Assembly (NCBI RefSeq): GCF_016765775.1
Contig: NZ_JAESVN010000002.1
Coordinates: 594,445-658,444 of the forward strand
Direction of reading: 5' to 3'
DNA: 64,000 nt
From: Szabonella alba
GTDB lineage: Bacteria > Pseudomonadota > Alphaproteobacteria > Rhodobacterales > Rhodobacteraceae
A program made the position numbers and the translations under genes. Below, in pieces: positions 29,406 to 37,727 of this stretch. Position 1 is the first letter of the stretch; each line of letters starts with the position of its first letter. The notes beneath the pieces were generated by a model. The model was not told the DNA's origin, made no database searches, and was given only the letters and a program-made list of their open reading frames with translations.

Positions 29406-30320
29406 ATGATCCTGATTGCCGAACAATTGCTCAATGGCCTGCAATACGGGGTCATGCTGTTTCTGCTGGCGGCGGGGCTGACCCTGATCTTCGGGATCAT
29501 GGGAGTCATCAACCTTGCCCATGGCGCGCTTTACATGGTGGGCGCCTATGCGGGCACATGGGTCGCACTTCAGACCGGCAGTTTCTGGGCGGGCCTGCCT
29601 GCGGCGCTGATCGCGGCAGCGGTGACGGGGTTCGTGATCGAGACACTGGTGATCCGGCGGCTTTATGCGCGCGATCATCTGGATCAGGTGCTGGCCACCT
29701 TCGCGCTGATCCTGATTTTCAATGAACTGATCACCATCGGTTTCGGGCGGCAACCGGTCTTCACCTCACTGCCTGCGGCCTTCTCCGGCTCGGTCGAATT
29801 GCTGCCGGGGCTGCCCTATCCGACCTATCGGTTGCTGATCATCGCGACCGGGCTGGCGGTGGCGGGGGGGCTTTATATCCTGATCAACCGCACGCGGATC
29901 GGCATGCTGGTGCGTGCAGGGGCCACCAACCGGGAAATGGTGCGCGCGCTGGGCGTGGATATCCGGCTGCTTTACACCATCGTGTTCGGTTTGGGGGCGC
30001 TGCTGGCGGGGCTTGCAGGTTATATGGCCGGGCCGATTTCCGCGGTGCAGGTCGGCATGGGTGAACAGATCCTGCTGGCCACCTTCGTCGTGGTTGTTGT
30101 GGGCGGGGTCGGCTCGATCAAGGGCGCCTTTGTGGCGGGCATCGCACTGGGCGTGGCCGATACGATGCTGCGCGCCTTTCTGCCGGGAATGCTGCGGCAG
30201 GTGATGAACGCCTCCGAGGCCGATGCGCTGGGCATCGGGATCGCGTCAATGGGGATCTATTTCCTGATGGCGCTGGTCCTCTTGGTGCGGCCGCGTGGCC
30301 TGTTCGCGGCGGGGGGCTGA
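29406..30320 (+). CDS. livH: Branched-chain-type ABC transporter permease (LivH)
   Basis: The 304-residue inner-membrane permease has about eight hydrophobic segments and the family's early pattern QYGVMLFLLAAGLTLIFGIMGVINLAHGALYMVGAY. The cytoplasmic coupling region RAGATNREMVRALGVDI and GGVGSIKGAFVAGIALG further on are typical. It follows the binding-protein gene by 63 bases and the LivM gene starts 7 bases after its stop. Confidence 0.92.
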   Translation: MILIAEQLLNGLQYGVMLFLLAAGLTLIFGIMGVINLAHGALYMVGAYAGTWVALQTGSFWAGLPAALIAAAVTGFVIETLVIRRLYARDHLDQVLATFALILIFNELITIGFGRQPVFTSLPAAFSGSVELLPGLPYPTYRLLIIATGLAVAGGLYILINRTRIGMLVRAGATNREMVRALGVDIRLLYTIVFGLGALLAGLAGYMAGPISAVQVGMGEQILLATFVVVVVGGVGSIKGAFVAGIALGVADTMLRAFLPGMLRQVMNASEADALGIGIASMGIYFLMALVLLVRPRGLFAAGG

Positions 30321-30327
30321 CGGGATC

Positions 30328-31305
30328 ATGAGACCGCTTGTCGCCACACTTGTCACCGCAGCATTGCTGTTCTTGTTCTTCGTCCCGATGCTGACCGATC
30401 TGGTCGGTCGCCCGTCGCTGCTGGCGCTGGCCTGCCGTATCCTGATCTATGCCATGGCGGCGGCCAGCCTGAATTTCGTGCTGGGCTATGGCGGGATGAT
30501 CAGCTTCGGCCATGCGGCGTTTTTTGGGGTCGGGGCCTATACGGTCGGCATCCTTTATGCGCATTTCGCCTCGGGCGAATTGCTGTTCGGCTTCATTCCC
30601 GGCAGCAATCAGATGCTGATAACCCTGCCTGCGGCGGTGCTGGTTTCGGGCGTGTTCGCGGCGGCCATCGGGGCGCTGTCGCTGCGCACCGGCGGCGTGC
30701 AGTTCATCATGATCACGCTGGCCTTCGCGCAGATGCTGTTCTTCTTCTTTGTCGCGCTGAAGGCCTACGGGGGTGAGGACGGCATCATCATCCGCCGCAC
30801 GAATGAACTGGCGGGCCTGAACATGCGCGACCGGGTGACGCTGTATTACGTCATCCTCGGCTTTGCGGTGCTGTTCTTCCTTGGTCTGTGGCGGATGGTC
30901 AATTCGTCCTTCGGGGCGGTGCTGCGCGGCATCCAGCAGAATGAACGGCGCATGGCCGCCCTTGGGTTCGCGCCCTATCGCTACAAGCTTTATGCCTTCA
31001 TCCTGTCGGGTATGGGGGCGGGCTTTGCCGGGGCGCTGATGGCGAATTTCCTGCGCTATGCCAGCCCCGACATGATGCACTGGACCAAATCGGGTGAGCT
31101 GATGATTATGGTCATCCTTGGCGGGGTCGGCAGTTTCTTCGGCCCGATCTTCGGGGCCGCCGCCTTCATGATCCTTGAGACCTTCCTTGCGGGCTGGACT
31201 GAACATTGGCAGCTTTTGCTGGGGGCGGTGCTGCTGGTGATCGTGCTGGCCACCAAGGGCGGCATCAACGGCCTGCTGGCCCGCATCTTCCGGAGGGGCG
31301 CATGA
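30328..31305 (+). CDS. livM: Branched-chain-type ABC transporter permease (LivM)
   Basis: The 325-residue second permease begins with a hydrophobic segment (PLVATLVTAALLFLFF) and carries ASLNFVLGYGGMISFGHAAFFGVGAY, the LivM hallmark, plus the coupling helix GIQQNERRMAALGFAPYRYK. The ATG at 30328 is preferred to an upstream in-frame start inside livH. The stop overlaps the ATPase gene by 4 bases. Confidence 0.92.
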   Translation: MRPLVATLVTAALLFLFFVPMLTDLVGRPSLLALACRILIYAMAAASLNFVLGYGGMISFGHAAFFGVGAYTVGILYAHFASGELLFGFIPGSNQMLITLPAAVLVSGVFAAAIGALSLRTGGVQFIMITLAFAQMLFFFFVALKAYGGEDGIIIRRTNELAGLNMRDRVTLYYVILGFAVLFFLGLWRMVNSSFGAVLRGIQQNERRMAALGFAPYRYKLYAFILSGMGAGFAGALMANFLRYASPDMMHWTKSGELMIMVILGGVGSFFGPIFGAAAFMILETFLAGWTEHWQLLLGAVLLVIVLATKGGINGLLARIFRRGA

Positions 31306-32054
31306 CCATTCTGGCAATTGACGGGCTGGTAAAGCGTTTCGGCGGCCTGCTGGCCACCGATCAGGTGTCCCTGACGGTCGAGGACGGCGAGATCCACGCC
31401 CTGATCGGCCCCAATGGCGCAGGCAAATCCACGCTGATCAACCAGCTTTGCGGTGAGATCGCGCCGGATGAGGGGCGCATCCGTCTGGCCGGGCAGGATA
31501 TCACAAACATGCCGGTGCCGGACCGGGTGGCACTGGGGCTGGGGCGGACCTTTCAGATCACCAGCCTGCTGGGCGACGCGACCTGCCGCCAGAACATCGC
31601 GATGGCGGTGCAGGCGCGGCAGGGCGGCAATTTCCGCATCTGGGACCGGATCGCCGGGCGGCGCGACTTGTGGGATCAGGCCGATGCCGTGCTGGACGGC
31701 TCGGCGCTGGCGGGGCGCGCGGATGTGGTGGTCCATGACCTCAGCCATGGGGAGCGCAAGCAGCTGGAACTGCTGATCGCGCTGGCCCGCCAACCGCGCC
31801 TTCTGTTGCTGGACGAACCCATGGCGGGCCTCGGCCATGCCGAAAGCCAGGACATGATCGCCCGTCTGCGTGAGGTGGGCCGGTCCGTCCCGATGCTGCT
31901 GGTTGAACATGACATGGCGGCGGTCTTTGCGCTGGCGACCCGCATTTCCGTGCTGGTCTATGGCCGCATCATCGCCTCGGGCAGCGTGGCCGAGATCCGC
32001 GCCAATGCCGAGGTGCGCGAGGCCTATCTGGGCGCGGAGGATGAATTGTGCTGA
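31302..32054 (+). CDS. livG: Branched-chain-type ABC transporter ATP-binding protein (LivG)
   Basis: The 250-residue ATPase has Walker A GPNGAGKSTLINQLCGE (about 38-54), the LivG segment GLGRTFQITSLLGDATCRQNI, signature LSHGERKQLELLIALA and Walker B RLLLLDEPMAGLG, then the switch His in EHDMAAVF. CGGAGGGG precedes its ATG, which overlaps the LivM stop. Together with LivF it energises the aromatic or amino-acid uptake system. Confidence 0.94.
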   Translation: MTILAIDGLVKRFGGLLATDQVSLTVEDGEIHALIGPNGAGKSTLINQLCGEIAPDEGRIRLAGQDITNMPVPDRVALGLGRTFQITSLLGDATCRQNIAMAVQARQGGNFRIWDRIAGRRDLWDQADAVLDGSALAGRADVVVHDLSHGERKQLELLIALARQPRLLLLDEPMAGLGHAESQDMIARLREVGRSVPMLLVEHDMAAVFALATRISVLVYGRIIASGSVAEIRANAEVREAYLGAEDELC

Positions 32055-32749
32055 ATGTCGCCAATCTTGCCGCCGCCTATGGCGCCAGTCAGGTCCTGTT
32101 CGATGTCTCGCTTGAGATCGGTGAAGGGGAGGTCGTCACCCTTCTGGGCCGCAACGGCATGGGCAAGACCACAACCGTGCGCACGGTGATGGGTCTTCTG
32201 GCCGCAAGGGGTGGGACGGTCACCTTTGGCGGGCGGCAGGTGCAGGGCATGGCGCCCGAACGCATCGCCCGGATGGGGGCCGGGCTGGTGCCCGAGGGGC
32301 GGCAGGTCTTTCCGACGCTGACGGTGCATGAAAACCTGTTCGCCACGGCGGCGAACCGGTTGAAACGGGACGAGCCCTGGACACTGCAGCGGGTCTATGA
32401 CCTGTTTCCGCGACTGGGGGAACGGGCGGGCCAGATGGCCGCAACCCTGTCGGGTGGGGAACAGCAGATGCTGGCCGTGGGCCGCGCCCTGATGACCAAT
32501 CCGGGGCTTCTGATCCTTGACGAGGCGACCGAGGGGCTGGCGCCAGTGATCCGCAGCGAGATCTGGCAGGTGATCGAAAGGCTGAAATCGCAGGGCCAGT
32601 CGATCCTGCTGATCGACAAGAATCTGGGCGTGCTGAAGCGGCTCGCCGATCAGCATTACATCATCGAGAAGGGCCGCACCGTCTGGCAGGGAACCGGCGC
32701 GGATCTGGACCGCGATGCGGCAAGGGTGCAGGCCTATGTCGGGCTCTGA
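32048..32749 (+). CDS. livF: Branched-chain-type ABC transporter ATP-binding protein (LivF)
   Basis: The 233-residue ATPase starts at a GTG inside the end of livG (7-base overlap). It shows Walker A GRNGMGKTTTVRTVMG, GLVPEGRQVFPTLTVHENL (typical of LivF), signature LSGGEQQMLAVGRAL and Walker B LLILDEATEGLAP. It completes the five-gene transporter. The next gene begins within its last codons. Confidence 0.93.
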   Translation: MLNVANLAAAYGASQVLFDVSLEIGEGEVVTLLGRNGMGKTTTVRTVMGLLAARGGTVTFGGRQVQGMAPERIARMGAGLVPEGRQVFPTLTVHENLFATAANRLKRDEPWTLQRVYDLFPRLGERAGQMAATLSGGEQQMLAVGRALMTNPGLLILDEATEGLAPVIRSEIWQVIERLKSQGQSILLIDKNLGVLKRLADQHYIIEKGRTVWQGTGADLDRDAARVQAYVGL

Positions 32750-33545
32750 CCTGCGGGTTGTGCTGGTCGGCTGGGGCGCCATCGGGGCGCGGGTGGCGGG
32801 CCTTCTGGCTGCACGCGCCTCACCGGTGCGGATTGTTGCGGTCGGGGTGCGCGATACCGGCGCGAAACGGCAGGGGCTGCCGCCGGACACGCGGTTGATC
32901 GCCGGTCCAGAGGCGTTGGAGGGCATCGAGGCCGATCTGCTGGTCGAGGCGGCGGGCCGTGCTGCCCTGCGCCCCTGGGCCATGGCAGCGCTGGCGCGGG
33001 GCTGGGATCTGGCCATCGCCTCGACCTCGGCGCTGACCGATGCGGATCTGCTGGCTGACCTGCGGGATCAGGCGAAAGCAACTGGCGCGCAGATCCTGAT
33101 CCCGCCGGGTGCCCTTGGCGGGATCGACGCGCTGGCGGCGGCGTCCCGGCTGAACATGGACATGGTGCGGCATGAGATCGTGAAACCGGCGCGCGCATGG
33201 GCGGGCACCGCCGCCGAAGAAGTCTGCGATCTGGCCGCATTGACCGCGCCGCTGACCTTTTTCGAGGGCAGCGCGCGGCAAGCGGCTGACCGCTTTCCGC
33301 AGAATGCCAATGTGGCGGTGATCTCGGCCATGGCGGGGATCGGGCTGGACCGGACCATGGTGGCCCTGACCGCTGATCCGGGGGCCACGATGAACCGCCA
33401 TTCCATCACCGCCCGGGGGGATTTCGGAACCATGACCATCACGCTGGAAAACCGGCCGCTGGCGGGCAATCCGAAATCGTCAGAACTGACGGCTCTGTCG
33501 CTGTTGCGGCTGATCGAGAACCGGGCCGGGGGGCTGGTGATCTGA
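32736..33545 (+). CDS. Aspartate dehydrogenase-like protein (NadX family)
   Basis: A 269-residue protein with an N-terminal Rossmann motif VVLVGWGAIGARVAGLLA, PPGALGGIDALAA, the family-defining FPQNANVAVISAMAGIG and the C-terminal NRHSITARGDFGTM containing the conserved His. NadX-type aspartate dehydrogenases oxidise L-aspartate to iminoaspartate for NAD synthesis. It overlaps livF by 14 bases and the following hydrolase gene by one base. Located with 3-hydroxyanthranilate dioxygenase, whose product cyclises to quinolinate, it may belong to NAD metabolism or act on a related amino acid. Confidence 0.82.
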   Translation: MSGSDLRVVLVGWGAIGARVAGLLAARASPVRIVAVGVRDTGAKRQGLPPDTRLIAGPEALEGIEADLLVEAAGRAALRPWAMAALARGWDLAIASTSALTDADLLADLRDQAKATGAQILIPPGALGGIDALAAASRLNMDMVRHEIVKPARAWAGTAAEEVCDLAALTAPLTFFEGSARQAADRFPQNANVAVISAMAGIGLDRTMVALTADPGATMNRHSITARGDFGTMTITLENRPLAGNPKSSELTALSLLRLIENRAGGLVI

Positions 33546-34399
33546 TGCGGGATGCCATGAAGGATGAGGGCGGCTGGCCGCGGCGCAGACTGGATGCCGA
33601 TTACACCGCGCGCGATTGCGTCAGCGCCGATGATTTCGCGCGGATCATCACCGATTATGCCACGCTGTCCCTTCCGGCGAGGGACCTGCCGGGCAGAAGG
33701 CCGGGTATCGCCTATGACCCGGTCAGTGACGAACGGATGGATGTGTTCGGGGCGGGTCAGGGCGGCGCGGCCTTTCTGTTCATCCATGGCGGATATTGGC
33801 GGGCGCTGTCGCGCGGGCATTCGGCCTTCATGGCGCCGATGCTGGCGGCGCGGGGCATCGCGACCGCCGTGCCCGATTACACGCTGGCCCCGGCGGCCGG
33901 CCTGACCGAGATCACCCGCCAGATGCGCACGGCCTTTGCGCATCTGTGGCACAATGCGGGCGATCTGGGCATCGATCGGCGGCGCATCGTGGTGGGTGGG
34001 TCCTCGGCAGGCGGGCATCTGGCGGCGGCGCTGGCCATGCCGGGCTGGCAGGCGGAATTCGGTCTGCCGCACGATGCGGTCCATGCCGCAATGCCGGTCA
34101 GCGGGCTGTTCGAACTGGCCCCAATCGCCGCCAGCCATGTGCAGGACTGGATGTCCCTGACGCCCGAGGAGGTGCAGCGGCTGAGCCCTGCGCGCCATAT
34201 CCCCGGCACCGCGCCCAGCCTTGTCGCGCTGGCCGAGGGGGAGACGGCAGGTTTCACCCGGCAATCGGCGGCCTATGCGGCGGCGCTAGATGCTGAATGC
34301 CTGACCATTCCGGGGCGCAATCATTTCGATGTGATCCTTGATCTGGCGGATGCAGAAAGCGGGCTGTCCCGGCGACTGCTTGGCTTGCTGGAGCGATGA
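33545..34399 (+). CDS. Kynurenine formamidase-like alpha/beta hydrolase
   Basis: The 284-residue serine hydrolase has the oxyanion motif FLFIHGGYWRALSRGHSAF, where HGGYW is characteristic of the animal-type kynurenine formamidase branch, the nucleophile elbow VVGGSSAGGHLAAAL and a C-terminal His in GRNHFDVILDL. Such enzymes hydrolyse N-formylkynurenine to kynurenine, a precursor of anthranilate. The ATG overlaps the preceding stop (TGATG). No tryptophan dioxygenase or kynureninase is in the window, so this activity is inferred from motif and context. Confidence 0.78.
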   Translation: MRDAMKDEGGWPRRRLDADYTARDCVSADDFARIITDYATLSLPARDLPGRRPGIAYDPVSDERMDVFGAGQGGAAFLFIHGGYWRALSRGHSAFMAPMLAARGIATAVPDYTLAPAAGLTEITRQMRTAFAHLWHNAGDLGIDRRRIVVGGSSAGGHLAAALAMPGWQAEFGLPHDAVHAAMPVSGLFELAPIAASHVQDWMSLTPEEVQRLSPARHIPGTAPSLVALAEGETAGFTRQSAAYAAALDAECLTIPGRNHFDVILDLADAESGLSRRLLGLLER

Positions 34400-34401
34400 C
34401 C

Positions 34402-34455
34402 GGGCTTTCTAACGAAAGCCTTGTTTCCCTTATCGGGCTTTCTGCCGAAAGCCCG
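34402..34455 (+). terminator. Double hairpin after the hydrolase gene
   Basis: Two related hairpins follow the stop: GGGCTTTC-TAAC-GAAAGCC (34402-34420) and CGGGCTTTC-TGCC-GAAAGCCCG (34434-34455). The second has a perfect 9-bp stem. They resemble a duplicated unit and probably end the transporter/hydrolase transcript, followed directly by repeat copy 2. Confidence 0.6.
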
Positions 34456-34466
34456 GGCCTCCGGCG

Positions 34467-34489
34467 GAGGTATTTGGGCCAAGATGAAA
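34467..34489 (+). repeat. Dispersed intergenic repeat, copy 2
   Basis: This is the 23-base unit identical to 19303-19325, again just downstream of a GC-rich hairpin and upstream of a gene. The two copies are 15 kb apart on the same strand. Confidence 0.8.
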
Positions 34490-34560
34490 TGCGCGGGCAG
34501 GAGGGTGCGATGCGGCCCGGTGCAAGGGGGGTTTTCCCCGCCGGGATTTGCGATAGCTTG

Positions 34561-34989
34561 ATGTCCATGCTGCGCATCAATGACCAGATCACCCTTGCAG
34601 ATTGGGAACTGACCGAAAGTTTCACCCGCGCCTCGGGGCCGGGCGGGCAGAATGTGAACAAGGTGGAAACGGCGGTGGAACTGCGGTTCGAGGCCGAACG
34701 ATCCCCCCATCTGCCCGGGCCGGTCAAGGCGCGGCTGAAGCGGATCGCGGGGCGGCGCTGGACCAATGACGGGGCCATCGTGATCCAGTCGCAGGAAACC
34801 CGCAGCCAGATCCGCAACCGCGAACTGGCCCGCGAACGGCTGGCCGAGATGATCCGCGAGGCGCTGATCGCGCCGAAACGGCGGATCGCGACGAAACCCA
34901 CGCTGGGCAGTCAGCGCCGCCGCATCGCGGCCAAGGTGCAGCGCGGCGCGGTCAAATCGCTGCGTGGCCGACCGGAGATCGAAGAATGA
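34561..34989 (+). CDS. arfB: Ribosome-rescue peptidyl-tRNA hydrolase ArfB
   Basis: ArfB (YaeJ) frees ribosomes stalled on mRNAs without a stop codon. The 142 residues hold the release-factor motif ASGPGGQNVNKVETAVEL (GGQ near residue 29) and a basic C-terminal tail (RRRIAAKVQRGAVKSLRGR) that enters the mRNA channel. It lacks stop-codon recognition domains, as expected. Starts at 34561 and 34567 are both possible; neither has a clear ribosome-binding site. It overlaps the aminotransferase gene by 4 bases. Confidence 0.92.
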   Translation: MSMLRINDQITLADWELTESFTRASGPGGQNVNKVETAVELRFEAERSPHLPGPVKARLKRIAGRRWTNDGAIVIQSQETRSQIRNRELARERLAEMIREALIAPKRRIATKPTLGSQRRRIAAKVQRGAVKSLRGRPEIEE

Positions 34990-36251
34990 CCGAAACCCTT
35001 GCCGAACGCCGCGCGCGGCTGATGGGGCCGAATGTGCCGACCTTCTATCGCAACCCGGTGCATATCGTGCGGGGGCAGGGGGTCTGGCTGTGGGATGCGG
35101 CGGGTCGGCGCTATCTGGACTGCTACAACAATGTGGCCCATGTCGGGCATTGCCATCCGGCGGTGGTGGGCGCGATTGCCCGGCAGGCGGCAGAGCTGAA
35201 CACCCATACACGGTATCATCATGATCTGGTGCTGGATTATATCGAGCGGCTGACCGCGCGGCTGGGGCATGGGATCAGTCAGGCGATCATGGTCTGCACC
35301 GGGTCCGAGGCGAATGACATCGCGCTGCGCATGGCGCAGGCGGTGACGGGCAAGACCGGTGTGATTGCAACCGACAACACCTATCACGGCAATACGGCGG
35401 CAACCTCGGCGCTGTCCTCGCGCCGCCCGCCGATCGGGGGATATCCACCGCATGTCCGGCTGGTGCCCGCACCCGACAGCCTGCGCAATCCCGACCCCGA
35501 TGGCAGCGTGCTTGCCGGTCATGTCGCCCGCGCGATTGCCGGGCTTGAGGCGGCGGGATACGGGTTTTCCGGCATGATGCTGTGCCCGGCCTTTGCCAAT
35601 GAAGGCATCCCCTCGGTCGTGCCCGGTTTCTTTGACCGCACAGCGGCGGTGATCCGGCAGGCGGGTGGTCTGGTGCTGTGTGATGAGGTGCAGCCGGGTT
35701 TCGGGCGCATGGGCAGTCATTTCTGGGGGCATGAGGCTTTGGGCTTTGCCCCCGATGTGGTGACGGTCGGCAAACCCATGGCCAATGGCCATCCGGTCGC
35801 CGCCATTCTGGCCCGGCCTGATGTCATGGCGGCCTTCCGCAATGCGTTCGGCTATTTCAACACCTTCGGGGGCAATCCTGTTTCCGCCGCCGCCTGTCTG
35901 GCCACGCTGCAGGTGATCGAGGAGGAGGGGTTGCAGGACAATGCCGCCCGCGTCAGCGCGCATGGGATGGACCGGTTGCGCGCGCTGCGCCATCCGCTGC
36001 TGGCCGAGGTGCGGGGGGCGGGGCTGTTCTTCGGCGCCGAATTCGTGCTGGACGCCGACCAGACCCCCGCCACGGATTTTGTCGCCGATCTGGTTGAGGC
36101 GATGGTGGCGCGGGGGTTTCTGCTCAACCGGATCGGGCGGGCGGGAAATACACTCAAGATCCGACCGCCCATGCCCTTCGGCATTGCCGAAGCTGATCTG
36201 CTGATGGATGCGCTTGAGGCGGCTCTGGCCAGCACCCCGGTGCGCGCATGA
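34986..36251 (+). CDS. Class III PLP-dependent aminotransferase or phospho-lyase
   Basis: A 421-residue fold-type I PLP enzyme: CTGSEANDIALRMAQ (phosphate-binding), LVLCDEVQPGFGRMG (Asp to PLP nitrogen) and the PLP Lys in VVTVGKPMANGHPVAA. Its gene overlaps the following kinase gene by 4 bases. Class III enzymes paired with an aminoglycoside-phosphotransferase-type kinase include the phospho-lyases for phosphoethanolamine and 5-phosphohydroxylysine, in which the kinase makes the substrate. A simple omega-amino acid transaminase is the alternative. Confidence 0.87.
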   Translation: MTETLAERRARLMGPNVPTFYRNPVHIVRGQGVWLWDAAGRRYLDCYNNVAHVGHCHPAVVGAIARQAAELNTHTRYHHDLVLDYIERLTARLGHGISQAIMVCTGSEANDIALRMAQAVTGKTGVIATDNTYHGNTAATSALSSRRPPIGGYPPHVRLVPAPDSLRNPDPDGSVLAGHVARAIAGLEAAGYGFSGMMLCPAFANEGIPSVVPGFFDRTAAVIRQAGGLVLCDEVQPGFGRMGSHFWGHEALGFAPDVVTVGKPMANGHPVAAILARPDVMAAFRNAFGYFNTFGGNPVSAAACLATLQVIEEEGLQDNAARVSAHGMDRLRALRHPLLAEVRGAGLFFGAEFVLDADQTPATDFVADLVEAMVARGFLLNRIGRAGNTLKIRPPMPFGIAEADLLMDALEAALASTPVRA

Positions 36252-37186
36252 CCCTTGCCGCCCTTGCGGCGCAGGCGGCGGCGCATTGGGGGGGCAGGCC
36301 GCTGGCGCTGATCCGCAACCGTGAGAACGCGGTCTTTCGCATGGAATTGCCCGGGGGCAGAAGGGCGGCCTTGCGGCTGCACCGGCAGGGGTATCAGAGC
36401 GCAAGCGCCATCGGGTCGGAACTTTGGTGGTGCGGGGCGCTGGCGGCGCAGGGACTGCCGGTGCCCCGCCCGCTGCCGGGACGCGATGGCGGGCTGCTGA
36501 TGCGGCTGGCGGGGGGGCGGCTGGCCTCGGCGGTCGAATGGCTGCCTGGGGATCCGCTGGGCGAGGCGGGCAAGCCCCTTGCCGCCCCGGTTGAGATGCA
36601 GTTGCGCCGCCATCACGCGCTTGGCCGTCTTCTGGCGCGGATCCATGATGCGACCGACGCGATGCAGATGCCCGGCACGTTCGACCGGCCTTGCTGGGGT
36701 CTGGACGGATTGCTGGGGGATACCCCGTTCTGGGGACGGTTCTGGGAACACCCCGCCCTGACCGCGCCCGAGGCCGCGCGGATGGCCGGGGTTCGGCTTG
36801 CCCTGCGCGACCGGCTGGCGGGGGCGCTGCAGGGGCAGGTTCCGGCTCCGGTTCATGCCGATGTCCTGCGCGAAAATGTGCTGGTTGCGGGTGAAACCCT
36901 GTCGCTGATCGACTTTGACGACTGCGGAACGGGGTTTCGGCTTTACGATCTGGGTACGGTTCTGTCACAAAACCTTTACGAAGCCGCGCGGGAGGAGATC
37001 CGCGCCGCCCTGATCGAAGGATACAGCACCCTGCGTCCCGCCGACCCGGCCCTTGTCGATCTGTTCACGCTGGCGCGCACGCTGGCCTCGGTCGGCTGGA
37101 CCATGCCGCGCCTTGCCCCGGATGATCCGGTGAACCGCAGTCATATCGCGCGGGCGCTGCTCTGCGCCGACCGGGTTCTGGGATGA
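36248..37186 (+). CDS. Aminoglycoside phosphotransferase-family small-molecule kinase
   Basis: The 312-residue protein-kinase-like enzyme has the catalytic loop PVHADVLRENVLV (HxDxxxxN, about 202-210) and the metal-binding DFDDCGTGFRLYDLG. The N-lobe shows the ATP-side pattern RNRENAVFRMELPGG with ALRLHR. It overlaps the class III aminotransferase upstream and the Nudix gene downstream by 4 bases. It likely phosphorylates an amino alcohol (hydroxylysine- or ethanolamine-like), producing the substrate of its neighbour; this is inferred from the pairing. Confidence 0.82.
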   Translation: MTLAALAAQAAAHWGGRPLALIRNRENAVFRMELPGGRRAALRLHRQGYQSASAIGSELWWCGALAAQGLPVPRPLPGRDGGLLMRLAGGRLASAVEWLPGDPLGEAGKPLAAPVEMQLRRHHALGRLLARIHDATDAMQMPGTFDRPCWGLDGLLGDTPFWGRFWEHPALTAPEAARMAGVRLALRDRLAGALQGQVPAPVHADVLRENVLVAGETLSLIDFDDCGTGFRLYDLGTVLSQNLYEAAREEIRAALIEGYSTLRPADPALVDLFTLARTLASVGWTMPRLAPDDPVNRSHIARALLCADRVLG

Positions 37187-37644
37187 TCGGTCGCTGGCTT
37201 CGGTCCTTGCGCGCCTTCCTGCGCCCGCCCCCCAAGGTGCAGGCCGCCGCCCTGTGCCTACGCGCCAATGCTGCCAGAAAATCCGGTGAGAACGAGGTTT
37301 TGCTGATCCGTTCCCTGGACAGTGGCCGCTGGATCATTCCCAAGGGCTGGCCGGTCAAGGGCGAAAGCTTGGCCCGTTCTGCCGCGATCGAGGCCTGGGA
37401 AGAAGCCGGGGTGACGGGGCGTATCGGCGATGAGGCCATCGGGTGGATCCGCTATGACAAGCGGCTGAAGGGCGGGCTGGAAGAACCCTGCGAGGCGCAT
37501 GTCTTTGTGCTGACGGTCGAGGATGAGGCCCGCGACTACCCCGAGGCCGGGTTTCGCACACGGCGCTGGTTCAGCCCGGAACGGGCCGCAGAAAAGGTGG
37601 ATGAGGCCGATCTTGCCGACCTGATCCGGCGGTTCGGCGTCTGA
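37183..37644 (+). CDS. Nudix hydrolase
   Basis: A 153-residue Nudix protein. The box reads G-x5-E-x7-I-E-A-W-E-E-A-G-V (GWPVKGE then SLARSAAIEAWEEAGV), with Ile in place of the usual Arg but the metal-binding EEAG core intact. The flanking RSLDSGRWIIPKGWPVKGE resembles diphosphoinositol or Ap4A-type hydrolases. It overlaps the kinase gene by 4 bases. The substrate is not predictable. Confidence 0.88.
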   Translation: MIGRWLRSLRAFLRPPPKVQAAALCLRANAARKSGENEVLLIRSLDSGRWIIPKGWPVKGESLARSAAIEAWEEAGVTGRIGDEAIGWIRYDKRLKGGLEEPCEAHVFVLTVEDEARDYPEAGFRTRRWFSPERAAEKVDEADLADLIRRFGV

Positions 37645-37727
37645 GATGCCGCCTATTTGCGTTGTCACCGGGGCCAGAACCGGATAGTCGCGCCCGGATT
37701 GTAACGGTTCGGTGACGGCGGGCGGGG

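Noticed and set aside
34911..36968. 685-codon minus-strand frame
   Set aside because: Antisense to the aminotransferase and kinase genes, both of which have clear catalytic motifs.
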